Positions 37,855 to 46,396 of a stretch of 64,000 nt of DNA are shown piece after piece. The translations under genes and the position numbers were made by a program. The stretch's first letter is position 1; each line of letters opens with the position of its first letter. Origin of the DNA: Vulcanimicrobiota bacterium. Its GTDB lineage: Bacteria; Vulcanimicrobiota; Vulcanimicrobiia; Vulcanimicrobiales; Vulcanimicrobiaceae. The stretch covers positions 1 to 64,000 of the forward strand of contig DAIDHQ010000006.1 of NCBI GenBank assembly GCA_027459645.1. The letters run 5' to 3'. Below the pieces are notes generated by a model. That model was not told the origin of the DNA, ran no database searches, and was given only the letters and a program-made list of their open reading frames with translations.

Positions 37855-39844
37855 GCCGGTAGATCCACATGACGATGAGGCCGATGAGCACGCCGATCAG
37901 CGCGCCGTTGAAGATGCGCTCGAGCGAGATCAGCACCGGCGTATGCAAATGGCAAAACGTGTCTATGACGTCGCCGATGTCGACACCGGCGCCGAGCGCC
38001 AAGAGCCATCCGAGCCAGCGCCGGTGTTGCGGCAGGAGGGCGGGGATGAGCATCAACGACGGAACGCCGATCAAAAACTGCTTGGTCCGCGGCCGCACGC
38101 TCAGCCAATGTGCTAGAGCGTGACGCATCGCAAGCTCCAAGTGTGACGGTTGCACGCTGCTTTGATTGCCGCTACGCATGATGAGCAACGCGCCCGCGCC
38201 GACGATCGCGATGCCGATCAGCAGTTGATAGAGCGCAATCGGAGACATGAAGACGCTGCGCGGCTCCGCATCGGGATTGAAACGCCGGCTGAAGAGATAG
38301 ATGGACAGCGCGATCAGCGGCGCCAGCGCATAAACGAGGCGCACGCCGCGGAAGCGTTCGATTTCGATCATCGCGAGAGGCGCGCTCATGATGCCGACCA
38401 CGACGAGCGCGCCCAGCAGCGCGACGGCGGTAACGATCAAGGCCCAACCGATGCTTCGAAGCAGTTGATCTTGGAAGCGCTGCGCGGGCGTTTCTTGAAA
38501 CGCCGCAGCGAGCGCGGCAAAGGCCGCCGCGACGAAAAGTAATGCGCCCGCGAGCGCGATTGCCGAGCGCGCGAAGGTTTCGTGATGCGTCACCAAGCCG
38601 GCAACGAAGAGCAGAATCGTCGCACCATAGGCGGCGCCTGCATAGAGCGGGCGGTACCATCCAAAAAATCCGAGCAGCAGCACGAAGATCGACGGCACCG
38701 CGAGCGTCGCCAGACCGACGAGCGCCGCGTTGTTACCGCGATACGGCGGGAACGGCGTCGCGCGCCCGAGGCGGAATCCGTCGGATTTCAGCTCGTTTGC
38801 CAGGTTGCGCACCATCTCGACGTTGGTCGCTTCGATCGAGAGATTGCCGTCCTGGTGCAGCCACGGCCGCAAATAGACGATACGAATGTTGCGCTCGCGG
38901 ACGCCGAGAACGAACCGGCCGATCATGTCGTCGAGCGAGATGCGGTCGTATTCGCCCTTCGCGATCGCCTGCAGCCGAACCGTTTGTGCCGGCAGCAAAC
39001 GAGCCAGGCTGTCGTTACCCTTTTGCACTTGCGAAACGTCGTACGTTTCGATGGTACCGAAATTAAACGGCGTGTTCGATTTCGGGCCGTGTGCTTTAAA
39101 GGCTGCCGCGGCATCGGGAATGCGATCCGGATAACCGAAGACCTGATTGCGCAGGCCGAAGAAGACGATATCCGACACCTTCGCGCCCGCACTCAGGACG
39201 TCGTTGAATTCGGCTTCCATTTGCGGGCGCTGAAAGCGTTCGTCGTTCTGGAAACGCGCGACGACGAGCAGGTGGAGCCGTTTGGCGAGCGCGAGTTGAT
39301 CTTCGGGGATGCCGAAGGCGAGTTGATTGAAGTAGTCGATCTGCGTGTTGACTTCGATCAACCAAGGCTTGGTCGCACGCAAGACGTGAATCGACTTCGA
39401 TTCGAAATGCAACGGCAGTTGCTGACGCAACCGAGCGAAGGTGGAGGCGTCGTCGATCAGAAGATAGACGGCGTCGCGGTGCAGCTTGTGGGCCTTCGCA
39501 AGCGATGCCAGCAAGGGATCCGAAAGCGTTCCGATAAGCGCCTGATTCATCAGCGCGGCGCCGGTAGTCGCGTAGGCGCGGCCGTTGTCGCCGACGTTCG
39601 CGCCCAATTGTTCGTCGAGCGCGACCGACGTCAGACCCGCTCTTCGCAACGCGATCAGAAACGCCGCGGGATTATAATTATACGATCGCGCAAGCGAGGC
39701 GAAGTCCGTGTAATCCATCGCCAGTTCGACGCGATTTTCTTGCGTCTCGAGACGGACACGGAACGCCGCTACGGCGAGAGAAGCCACCAGGGCTACGATG
39801 AGGATGAACGCAGCGTAGCGCGTCCGACTATCAATCCTGAACAA
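37817..39844 (-). CDS. DUF5693 family membrane protein
   Basis: A 675-residue protein: one N-terminal TM helix (residues about 11-28), a large extracytoplasmic domain (about 30-350) with an apparent alpha/beta barrel character (LRRAGLTSVALDEQLGANVG, FGLRNQVFGYPDR, IRIVYLRPW) and then eight or nine TM helices to the end. The family is characteristically encoded beside csaB and is likely connected to export or assembly of the pyruvylated wall polymer, but its biochemical role is unknown. Confidence 0.85.
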   Translation of the reverse strand: MFRIDSRTRYAAFILIVALVASLAVAAFRVRLETQENRVELAMDYTDFASLARSYNYNPAAFLIALRRAGLTSVALDEQLGANVGDNGRAYATTGAALMNQALIGTLSDPLLASLAKAHKLHRDAVYLLIDDASTFARLRQQLPLHFESKSIHVLRATKPWLIEVNTQIDYFNQLAFGIPEDQLALAKRLHLLVVARFQNDERFQRPQMEAEFNDVLSAGAKVSDIVFFGLRNQVFGYPDRIPDAAAAFKAHGPKSNTPFNFGTIETYDVSQVQKGNDSLARLLPAQTVRLQAIAKGEYDRISLDDMIGRFVLGVRERNIRIVYLRPWLHQDGNLSIEATNVEMVRNLANELKSDGFRLGRATPFPPYRGNNAALVGLATLAVPSIFVLLLGFFGWYRPLYAGAAYGATILLFVAGLVTHHETFARSAIALAGALLFVAAAFAALAAAFQETPAQRFQDQLLRSIGWALIVTAVALLGALVVVGIMSAPLAMIEIERFRGVRLVYALAPLIALSIYLFSRRFNPDAEPRSVFMSPIALYQLLIGIAIVGAGALLIMRSGNQSSVQPSHLELAMRHALAHWLSVRPRTKQFLIGVPSLMLIPALLPQHRRWLGWLLALGAGVDIGDVIDTFCHLHTPVLISLERIFNGALIGVLIGLIVMWIYRRACFTFGLLRVR

Positions 39845-39855
39845 ACGGACTCCAG

Positions 39856-39889
39856 AAAAACATACAGGCTCGCGTAGCGAGCCTGTATG
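39856..39889 (-). terminator. Rho-independent terminator for the crotonase-like gene
   Basis: A 13-bp perfect stem (catacaggctcgc at 39861-39873 with gcgagcctgtatg at 39877-39889) with a 3-nt loop. Read on the minus strand it is followed by ttttt. A second small hairpin, gtatgcgg/ccgcatac, lies at 39897-39916. It stops minus-strand transcription about 170 bp past the hydratase gene and just before the DUF5693 start. Confidence 0.85.
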
Positions 39890-40059
39890 CCGTCGCGTAT
39901 GCGGTTTCCCGCATACCGGGTGTGGGCGACGTCTTTAATGCTGCCTGCAGCGCGATGGCCCACTCATCAAAAAGGAGCTCCAGGCGAAGGTGACCGTGCT
40001 TCCAAGTCTAGCAAAGCCGAACCTTCCGCGGAAGCGAGTACGCCGAATTTTTACGCCCC

Positions 40060-40827
40060 TCACGAGCGCCAAACCGGCTGGCGCTTTTGAAGGAAGGCCT
40101 CGATACCCTCTTGGGCGTTGGCGAGCTCGGCGTTGCGGACCATCACGTCCTTCGTGTAGGCGTATGCGTCCGGCGCGGGCATGTCGATCTGCCGGTAAAA
40201 CGCCGCCTTCCCCAGGGCTACGACCTCGCCGCTGGCCGTGGCGATCTTTCGCGCGAGCGCAAGCGTCTCGTCGCGCAGATGCTCCGGTGCCACGGCGTGG
40301 TTGATCAGTCCCCAGCGCACTGCCGTTTCGGCAGAAACCAGCTCGCCCGTCAGCAGCATCTCCATGGCTGCTTTGCGCCCGACCGCGCGGCTGAGCGCAA
40401 CCATCGGGGTGCTGCAGAAGAGGCCGATGCGTACGCCCGGGGTCGCGAAGCGCGAGTGAACGGAGGCGATCGCGAGATCGCACGCGGCGACGAGCTGCGC
40501 GCCGGCCGCCGTTGCGATACCCTCGATTTCGGCGATGACGGGCTGAGGAATCGACGCGAGCGTCTCCATCAATTGCACGCAGGCATCGAAGATCTCTTGA
40601 TACGCCTCGTCGTCGCGTCCGTGCAATTCACGCAGATCGTGCCCGGCAGAAAATGCCGGTCCTTCCGCCGCCAGAATGATGGCGCGAACGTCGCGGTCCG
40701 CTCCCAGCTCGCGAAACGTCTCGTTCAATTCGCGCATCATCTCGAGCGAGAGCGCATTTCGTTTGTCCGGGCGCGCCATCGTGACGATCGCGGTCGATTC
40801 GATTCGTTCGGTCCGAAGGTTGCTCAT
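40060..40827 (-). CDS. enoyl-CoA hydratase/isomerase family protein (ECHDC3-like)
   Basis: A 255-residue crotonase-fold protein. The oxyanion-hole segments are present: FSAGHDLREL (first) and EIEGIATAAGAQLVAACDLA (second), followed by RFATPGVRIGLFCSTP. The sequence around the second site resembles ECHDC3-like members, whose substrate is undetermined. ATG 40827 is preceded by gagg; an in-frame start 10 codons earlier is less likely. It stands alone and is divergent from the tRNA gene, 30 bp away. Confidence 0.9.
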   Translation of the reverse strand: MSNLRTERIESTAIVTMARPDKRNALSLEMMRELNETFRELGADRDVRAIILAAEGPAFSAGHDLRELHGRDDEAYQEIFDACVQLMETLASIPQPVIAEIEGIATAAGAQLVAACDLAIASVHSRFATPGVRIGLFCSTPMVALSRAVGRKAAMEMLLTGELVSAETAVRWGLINHAVAPEHLRDETLALARKIATASGEVVALGKAAFYRQIDMPAPDAYAYTKDVMVRNAELANAQEGIEAFLQKRQPVWRS

Positions 40828-40857
40828 ATGCCGTCCTCTAACAAGAAAGTCGTCCAC

Positions 40858-40930
40858 GGGCGATTAGCTCAGCTGGGAGAGCGCCTCCCTTACAAGGAGG
40901 ATGTCGGCGGTTCGAGCCCGTCATCGCCCA
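40858..40930 (+). tRNA. tRNA-Val (anticodon TAC)
   Basis: A 73-nt cloverleaf. Acceptor stem gggcgat/atcgccc pairs perfectly and is followed by discriminator A. D-arm gctc/gagc, anticodon stem cctcc/ggagg with loop cttacaa (anticodon tac at 40891-40893), and T-arm ggcgg-ttcgagc-ccgtc with one G-U pair. CCA is not encoded. A run of six T follows at 40931-40936. Confidence 0.97.
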
Positions 40931-41243
40931 TTTTTTCGCGAGCGAGCGCGGTTCTCGACCACGCTCCTCGCAATCCCATCCTGGAATTGCTCCTGCTGCC
41001 TTCCTCGCGCCTCTCGCCATCGTGGCTCCGGCGCTCGTTCAGACGATCTCAAACCGCGCTCGCTCGCGACAGTTTCTGACCACGCTCCACGCACGTTCCT
41101 CCTCGCTCGTTCCTCGCCGCGCCCCTCGCTTCGGCTCCGAGCGAACATGCGGATGTTTTCCCGCTATGAGGGGACCCGCGCCTGGCAGAAACGGGACTTC
41201 GGCCTCGTTTATCTCGCGAGGTGCGGGGTACCAAGAAGCTCAC
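40931..41243. other. non-coding spacer with a 17-bp inverted repeat
   Basis: These 313 bp between the tRNA and the RsbW-like gene contain cgcgagcgagcgcggtt (40937-40953) and its exact inverse at 41052-41068, 98 bp apart. Two similar phrases, ctcgaccacgctcc and ctgaccacgctcc, also occur. Long Arg/Ser/Pro-rich frames run through it but none has a ribosome-binding site or a recognisable protein. Confidence 0.55.
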
Positions 41244-41642
41244 GTGCCCCCAACCTACCGCGCCGCATTCAGCGGCGACCGACGCAACGTTCCACTCGCT
41301 CGCAACGCTATCGCAAGCTTCGCGCGCATCTGCGGCTTTTCCGCCGATGAAGTGGCGGATATTCGGTTGGCGGCAGGTGAGGCGCTCAGCAACGCGGTCG
41401 AGCACGGCAGAGCACCGAAATCGAACGGCTTCTCGGTTCGTTGCAATTTTTTCGAAGACGAACTCACCATCGAGATCCGCGACAACGGCGAAGGCTTCTC
41501 ACTCGAAGGAAAGCGCGACGAAACCCCGATCGAACAGCGCAATCGGGGTTTCGGGATCTTTCTCATGCGCCGCCTTATGGACGGCGTTCATTTCGATCGC
41601 AACGGCACGCTCGTCAGGTTGACCAGGCGGCACGTTTCCTAG
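41244..41642 (+). CDS. anti-sigma factor/serine kinase, RsbW-like (HATPase_c_2)
   Basis: A 132-residue GHKL ATPase domain protein. The N-box helix reads LAAGEALSNAVEHG, the G1 box IEIRDNGEGFS, and a C-terminal GFGIFLMRRLMDGVHF matches the family. RsbW-type proteins bind a stress sigma factor and phosphorylate an anti-anti-sigma factor. GTG 41244 follows aagaag and gives the expected length; upstream open frame is Arg/Pro-rich and non-homologous. It is an orphan here, with no STAS or sigma gene adjacent. Confidence 0.88.
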   Translation: MPPTYRAAFSGDRRNVPLARNAIASFARICGFSADEVADIRLAAGEALSNAVEHGRAPKSNGFSVRCNFFEDELTIEIRDNGEGFSLEGKRDETPIEQRNRGFGIFLMRRLMDGVHFDRNGTLVRLTRRHVS

Positions 41643-41645
41643 CCG

Positions 41646-42980
41646 TTACGGCTTTTCCGCGACCATCTTCTTCTGCAAGAACGCCATTGCCGCACGCAAC
41701 TGCGCGTCGTCTTTGACGTCGCCGAACCGCGATCCCGACGGTTCGGATATCGCCAAATCCGGCTGAATGCCTTTGAGGTTGATGTCGTGGTGATTCGGCG
41801 TAAGGTAATGCGCGGTCGTGATTTTGATCGCGGAACCATCGGCCAGCGGCGTGAGCGTCTGCATGACGCCTTTGCCGAACGTGCGCTCGCCCACGAGCGA
41901 AGCCACGCCGTCGTCGTGTAGCGCTCCGGCCATGATTTCCGATGCCGACGCCGTGTATTTATTCACGAGTATCGTCACCGGCACGCCGAGCGGCGTTCCG
42001 GCACTCGCTTGAATCGTCTCGTCGGGGACTCCGCGCTGCTGCACGGTGAGCAGCGGTAACTTCGAAACGAAGTGCGAGGCCATGTCCAGCGCCGAATCGA
42101 CGTAACCGCCGCCGTCGTTGCGCAAATCGAGCACGTAGGCGCGAGCGCCGTGCAGACGATCGAGTGCGGAGTCGAACTGTGCGGGCGTATCTTTGCCGAA
42201 CGCCAGCACGTAGACGTACCCGATGTCGCCGGGAAGCATCTTCGCAACCACGGTCGGGGGCCGGATCTCGGAACGCACGATCGCGACGTCGTCGAGCACT
42301 TTGCCGGCGCGGCGGATATCGAGATGCACGGTCGTTCCGGCGGTGCCGCGCAAGAGCGTACTCGCCTGTTCGGTCGTCAAACCTTTGAGCGATTTACCGT
42401 CGGCCGAAAGCAGTACGTCGCCAGATTGCAATCCCATGTGATCGGCGGGCGTACCCGGCACGACGTAAGAAACGGACACTTCGCCGCTTTTCGGATCGCT
42501 CGCAATTAATACGCCGATGCCCGAGATACGTTTGGGATCGAGTGCCTCGTTGAACTGTTGGTACTCTTTCGGGTTCATGAATACGGTCCACCGGTCGCCG
42601 AGCGACGTCGCCATCGCTCCGATCGCCGCGTACGCGTACTCCGTCGGCGTGCCGTGCGCGCTCTGCGCCGTCTGCGCGATGGCGTTATCGAGCGATGCGA
42701 GCGTATCGGAGACCGAACCCGACGCATTGAGCGTCGGGACGTTCACGCGGACGCGATGTTTCGCCGCTTCTTGCGCGAGCGCTTTACGCGCCGCATCCAA
42801 CAGCGTCTGCTGCTCGACGGGTTTGTAATACGTGTGCGCCAGAAGCCGGAAGCTTTCGTTGACGTCGGAGGCGACGGGCGCCGGCAAGGCGGTGTCGGCA
42901 AGCGCTTGCGTGCCGAGCGAGAGACAAAGGATGGACGCGCTGAGAGCAAGCTGCAAACGCGAGAGATGGCGCAGATTCAT
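41646..42980 (-). CDS. S41 family C-terminal processing peptidase (CtpA-like)
   Basis: A 444-residue periplasmic serine protease. A Sec signal peptide (LALSASILCLSLGTQALA) is followed by an N-terminal helical domain, a PDZ domain (GIGVLIASDPKSGEVSVSYV to GLQSGDVLLSADGK) and the S41 core with Ser in NKYTASASEIMAGAL and the Lys of ERTFGKGVMQ, forming the Ser/Lys dyad. Such proteases trim envelope proteins or act in quality control. It is convergent with the RsbW-like gene, 3 bp apart. Confidence 0.94.
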   Translation of the reverse strand: MNLRHLSRLQLALSASILCLSLGTQALADTALPAPVASDVNESFRLLAHTYYKPVEQQTLLDAARKALAQEAAKHRVRVNVPTLNASGSVSDTLASLDNAIAQTAQSAHGTPTEYAYAAIGAMATSLGDRWTVFMNPKEYQQFNEALDPKRISGIGVLIASDPKSGEVSVSYVVPGTPADHMGLQSGDVLLSADGKSLKGLTTEQASTLLRGTAGTTVHLDIRRAGKVLDDVAIVRSEIRPPTVVAKMLPGDIGYVYVLAFGKDTPAQFDSALDRLHGARAYVLDLRNDGGGYVDSALDMASHFVSKLPLLTVQQRGVPDETIQASAGTPLGVPVTILVNKYTASASEIMAGALHDDGVASLVGERTFGKGVMQTLTPLADGSAIKITTAHYLTPNHHDINLKGIQPDLAISEPSGSRFGDVKDDAQLRAAMAFLQKKMVAEKP

Positions 42981-43004
42981 TACTGCTAGTCTATCGGCGC
43001 CGCC

Positions 43005-43562
43005 TCAGTCGTACCTGAGATTAAAGCGGTGCGGCTGCCAGAAGCGGCCGAACAGCCACTCCAGGATTCGCGCGGGGTCGTTGGCGGCAAGAAAGACGAC
43101 GCCCGGCTGCTCCACATTCACTGGAAGATCGAAGACGAGATCCTCGCGTTGCGAGGCGCCGCGCACCTCGTGAACCGGCCCCGGCCGGCCGTCCATCGCA
43201 TCGAGAACCCTCTGGGCTCGCTCGTCGATCCGGTAGGTGCCCGGCGGCTGTGTTGCACCATGGTAGGCGAACGTTCGGACCTCCACGCCACTATCGCGCC
43301 AGGTGGGTCGCAGGCCGTACGGCGCCACGATGCGCGCGTGGACGATATAGAACTGCCCCTTCGCCCGGATCGACGCCGGGCCGCGTCCGATCGCCGAGAC
43401 GCGCTCGACCCCGTCGACCGTCACCCCCGCCTCACCGAGCCACTGTACCGTGCCGAACGGCAGCGGCTGAGGCGGGCGGCCGAAGGTTAGCAGCAGCGCG
43501 CTGCAGAGCAGGCCTGCGCCCAAGACCAGCGCGACGCCCGCGACCCACCGTACGACCCGCAT
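43005..43562 (-). CDS. hypothetical membrane-anchored protein (DUF4352-like fold possible)
   Basis: A 185-residue protein with one N-terminal TM helix (WVAGVALVLGAGLLCSALLL), then an extracytoplasmic beta-rich domain: FYIVHARIVAPYGLRPTWRD, EVRTFAYHGATQPPGTYRI, DLVFDLPVNVEQPGVVFL. The strand order and spacing recall the immunoglobulin-like DUF4352 domains, but I do not have a firm match. It lies between the S41 protease and DMT transporter genes on the same strand. Confidence 0.7.
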   Translation of the reverse strand: MRVVRWVAGVALVLGAGLLCSALLLTFGRPPQPLPFGTVQWLGEAGVTVDGVERVSAIGRGPASIRAKGQFYIVHARIVAPYGLRPTWRDSGVEVRTFAYHGATQPPGTYRIDERAQRVLDAMDGRPGPVHEVRGASQREDLVFDLPVNVEQPGVVFLAANDPARILEWLFGRFWQPHRFNLRYD

Positions 43563-43603
43563 ACCGCCTCCACACTTTGGCTTGCAAAGCTATTAACTTT
43601 GTA

Positions 43604-44476
43604 CTACAAAGTTTCGGCGATTGACAAGAGGGCGAGGCCGGCAAGCACCAGCACCATGCCGATTCCCTCGAAGATGCTCGGCACTTCTCCCAGCTGCACC
43701 CAGGCGGCGATGACGCCCACGACCGGATTTGCGAGCGTTCCCATGCTGGCGTCGCGTGCGGGCAGTTCGTTCAGCACGAAGATCCACAAGAAATACGCGA
43801 GCGCGGTCGCAAGCACGATGTTATAGGCGACGGCCAGTGCGTAGGAAAGGTTCCAGACGGTTGCGTGATGCGGCACGGCGATCGCGACGAGCGCGAGCCC
43901 CGCGCCGCCGAAGAGCAACTGCCACATCGTCAAATTCAAGAGGTCGACGCGTTCGCGCATCTGCAAGCGCTTGGCGATCACGACGCCGATCGCCCAACTC
44001 AGCCCAGCGCCGAGCGCGAGCCCCTCCGGGATGCCGATCGAGTGACGCGGTCCGATCATCAGCGCAACGCCCGCAAACGCCGCGAGCAACGCGAGTACGT
44101 GCATCGCGCGAAGCTTTTCGCCGAGAACCGGCCACGCGATGATGCTCACCCATAACGGCATCGTATACGCAAGCATCGCCACTTGTCCGGCGCCTCCCGC
44201 AACCGACGCCCACGACACCAAGCCGATGAAGAGTCCCGTTTGAAAGATCCCGATCCAAAGAAACGCGGCGGGAAACTGCGGCCGAATGCGGCGCCGAAGA
44301 ATGAGTGCGCCCAGCAAGAGGGCCAGACCGCCGCCGAACGTACGCCATGCAGCAAAAACTAAAGGCGGCGCTTGATGCACCGCGATCTTCATCACGACCC
44401 AGTTGTAGCCCCAGATGAGCGCCATCACGACGAGCGCGATGACCGCGAGCCTGCGGCGGTCAGCGTGCGGACGCAC
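43604..44476 (-). CDS. EamA/DMT superfamily transporter
   Basis: A 290-residue protein with ten hydrophobic segments in two EamA repeats (ALIWGYNWVVMKIAVHQAPP at the first, SWAIGVVIAKRLQMRERVD at the second). C-terminal PVVGVIAAWVQLGEVPSIFE is a typical second-repeat end. It is likely an exporter of small metabolites such as amino acids; the substrate is unknown. Its 5' end overlaps the 3' end of tsaC by 17 nt. Confidence 0.92.
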   Translation of the reverse strand: MRPHADRRRLAVIALVVMALIWGYNWVVMKIAVHQAPPLVFAAWRTFGGGLALLLGALILRRRIRPQFPAAFLWIGIFQTGLFIGLVSWASVAGGAGQVAMLAYTMPLWVSIIAWPVLGEKLRAMHVLALLAAFAGVALMIGPRHSIGIPEGLALGAGLSWAIGVVIAKRLQMRERVDLLNLTMWQLLFGGAGLALVAIAVPHHATVWNLSYALAVAYNIVLATALAYFLWIFVLNELPARDASMGTLANPVVGVIAAWVQLGEVPSIFEGIGMVLVLAGLALLSIAETL

Positions 44477-45416
44477 GCGTCAACCGGTCCATGATCGCGA
44501 TGCCGATTCCGGTCTCGGCAACGGCTTCGACGTCGATGCGCGCGAGGGCGAGCGCATCGAGTTCGTGCAGCGATTCAAAGAGATGCGCGGCTGCTTCGCG
44601 CAGATCTCCCGATGGAGAAAGCACACGCGATGCTGCATACCCCGGAACCGTCGCGGTAAATGCAAGCAACGCCGCACCGCTGCGTTCGGCGGGAGGAACC
44701 GACGCGAGATCGCGCACAACGCGAATCGGCGTCAACGGCGCGTAGTGTTGCGGCAAGCGGCCGGGTGCGAGCGGGCGCGTCGCGTCGTCGACTTCACGTG
44801 CGACCGGACCCGTAATTGCTTCGATCGCTTCGATCGCCACGGCACCGGGGCGCAGCAGCGTCGGACGTGGTTCGAGCAGCAGAATCGTCGATTCGAGCCC
44901 GTGCTCGGTCGGACCGCCGTCGACGATCAGATCGACGGCTTCGCCCAACGACCGCGCGACGTGTTCGGCACGCGTGGGGCTCAAAGCACCGAAACGGTTG
45001 GCGCTCGGAGCAGCGAGCGGAACGCCGGCGCGTTCGAGCAGCGTGCGCGCGACCGGATGAGCCGGCATGCGCACGGCGACCGTCGGCAATCCCGACGTCA
45101 CGATATCCGGAACGGCTGCAGATTTCGGGAGGACGAGCGTAAGGGGTCCGGGCCAAAACGCTTCGATCAGGCGGTGCGCACGTGCCGGTATCCGTTCGAC
45201 GACGCGTTCGAGCATCGCTTCGTCGAGCACGTGAACGATGAGCGGATCGAACGTCGGCCGGGCTTTGATTTCGAAGATGCGCGCGACGGCCGTCGCGTCG
45301 AGCGCATTCGCCCCGAGTCCGTAGACCGTTTCGGTCGGAAACGCAACAACCGCGCCGCCGCGTATAAGCGCGGCGGCGCGGTTGAGGGTTGCTTCGGAAG
45401 CTGGTTCTATCGGCAA
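44460..45416 (-). CDS. tsaC: L-threonylcarbamoyladenylate synthase (Sua5/TsaC)
   Basis: A 318-residue Sua5-type enzyme making threonylcarbamoyl-AMP for the t6A37 modification of ANN-decoding tRNAs. The N-terminal YrdC domain has the substrate motif VAFPTETVYGLGANA, RPTFDPLIVHV, WPGPLTLVL and APSANRFGALSPT; the C-terminal Sua5 domain starts about residue 205 after the PGRLPQHYAP linker that closes the active site. It is followed by the DMT transporter (overlap 17 nt). Confidence 0.95.
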   Translation of the reverse strand: MPIEPASEATLNRAAALIRGGAVVAFPTETVYGLGANALDATAVARIFEIKARPTFDPLIVHVLDEAMLERVVERIPARAHRLIEAFWPGPLTLVLPKSAAVPDIVTSGLPTVAVRMPAHPVARTLLERAGVPLAAPSANRFGALSPTRAEHVARSLGEAVDLIVDGGPTEHGLESTILLLEPRPTLLRPGAVAIEAIEAITGPVAREVDDATRPLAPGRLPQHYAPLTPIRVVRDLASVPPAERSGAALLAFTATVPGYAASRVLSPSGDLREAAAHLFESLHELDALALARIDVEAVAETGIGIAIMDRLTRASAR

Positions 45417-45420
45417 CGAG

Positions 45421-45981
45421 TTAGTGGGACTGGCGGCGAACCACCGAATTGATACGAACTTGCACGATGCTTCCCGCGGGTATGTTCACGTTTTGACGGT
45501 TGTTCTTCGCAAGGAAGAAACCGCCGGCCGCACCGAGCAAACCGCCTGCGCCGGTGTGGAAGATCGTCTTACCGAGCATGTTGCCGACGAGCATGCCCGC
45601 GACGGCACCCGCGACTTCTTTCCCGGTGTTGTTCTTCGTTTGCGTGTTCGTCCGCAGCAACGTGGTGCTGACGTTGTATGTCGCGCCGCTGCGTAACACG
45701 AGCGTCGTGAAGTAGATCTTGATCTTGCCCGGGCGCCCCTGGCCTGCGGCCTGTACGAAGGTCACGCGTCCGAAGAGTTTACCGCCCGTGACCGAGCCGC
45801 TGCCGTCGTTCGAGGTAACGTTCGAAAGGGTCACCGGTTCCCCGACGTACGCGTGATTGCTCGAGAGATTCTGATTCAAAGTCCCGTTGAGTACCGAACC
45901 CGTGGTCAGCGCCGCTTGCGCGGCGACCATGGTGACGGTCATGAGCCCTGCGAGCGCCGCTCCAGCGAGGGTTGTCCGCAT
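45421..45981 (-). CDS. secreted glycine-zipper protein
   Basis: A 186-residue exported protein with a Sec signal (MTVTMVAAQA) and a mature beta-rich domain with TGSVLNGTLNQNLSSN and a GRVTFVQAAGQGRPGKIKIYF segment, then a Gly/Ala-rich hydrophobic stretch (EVAGAVAGMLVGNMLGK, GAGGLLGAAGGFFLA) that could insert in a membrane. The first part recalls the TrbI/VirB10-like beta domain. Function unknown. It ends 5 bp before tsaC on the same strand. Confidence 0.75.
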   Translation of the reverse strand: MRTTLAGAALAGLMTVTMVAAQAALTTGSVLNGTLNQNLSSNHAYVGEPVTLSNVTSNDGSGSVTGGKLFGRVTFVQAAGQGRPGKIKIYFTTLVLRSGATYNVSTTLLRTNTQTKNNTGKEVAGAVAGMLVGNMLGKTIFHTGAGGLLGAAGGFFLAKNNRQNVNIPAGSIVQVRINSVVRRQSH

Positions 45982-45995
45982 GGGTTATCCTCCTA

Positions 45996-46033
45996 GTCAA
46001 GAAAACGAAAAAGGGCTTGCTCTCAAGCCCTTT
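45996..46033 (-). terminator. Rho-independent terminator
   Basis: The stem aaagggcttg (46010-46019) and caagcccttt (46024-46033) closes a 4-nt loop. On the minus strand it is followed by ttcgttttcttg. It terminates the small secreted protein gene that ends at 46056. On the plus strand a ccctttttcc follows, so it may act in both directions, but no plus-strand gene precedes it. Confidence 0.8.
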
Positions 46034-46055
46034 CCCTTTTTCCTATGAAACTATC

Positions 46056-46334
46056 CTACGACTTAACGACGAAGACGGGGACCTTTCCCTTGATGATCGA
46101 GCACATGATCGTCGCGGGAGCCTTGATTTTCGTGAAATCGGCGCTTCCCGTCGAGGTCAGCGTGGTCTCGGTGCCGTTGGCCATCAGCACGACGATGTGC
46201 TGAGGGTCTTGGACCTTTTCGACCTTCACGGTGTAGGTGCCATCGGGAACCAGAGTGGCGTCGATCGCGGCCGCCGAAGCAGCGACGGGCACGAGAGACA
46301 ACGCAAGAACAAGGGGCGCAAACGCTCGCACCAT
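46056..46334 (-). CDS. small secreted hypothetical protein
   Basis: A 92-residue protein with a Sec signal peptide (RAFAPLVLALSLVPVAASAAA) and a mature beta-rich part (LVPDGTYTVKVEKVQDPQHI, VVLMANGTETTL). No family recognised. ATG 46334 sits directly after ggagga; GTG 46331 has better spacing, and an in-frame ATG at 46382 would give a non-hydrophobic leader. Its own terminator follows. Confidence 0.7.
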   Translation of the reverse strand: MVRAFAPLVLALSLVPVAASAAAIDATLVPDGTYTVKVEKVQDPQHIVVLMANGTETTLTSTGSADFTKIKAPATIMCSIIKGKVPVFVVKS

Positions 46335-46396
46335 TCCTCCACAAACATAGACAACGGGCAATGCGCCGTAGTATGCGGCCACCGATGACTAAAGTC

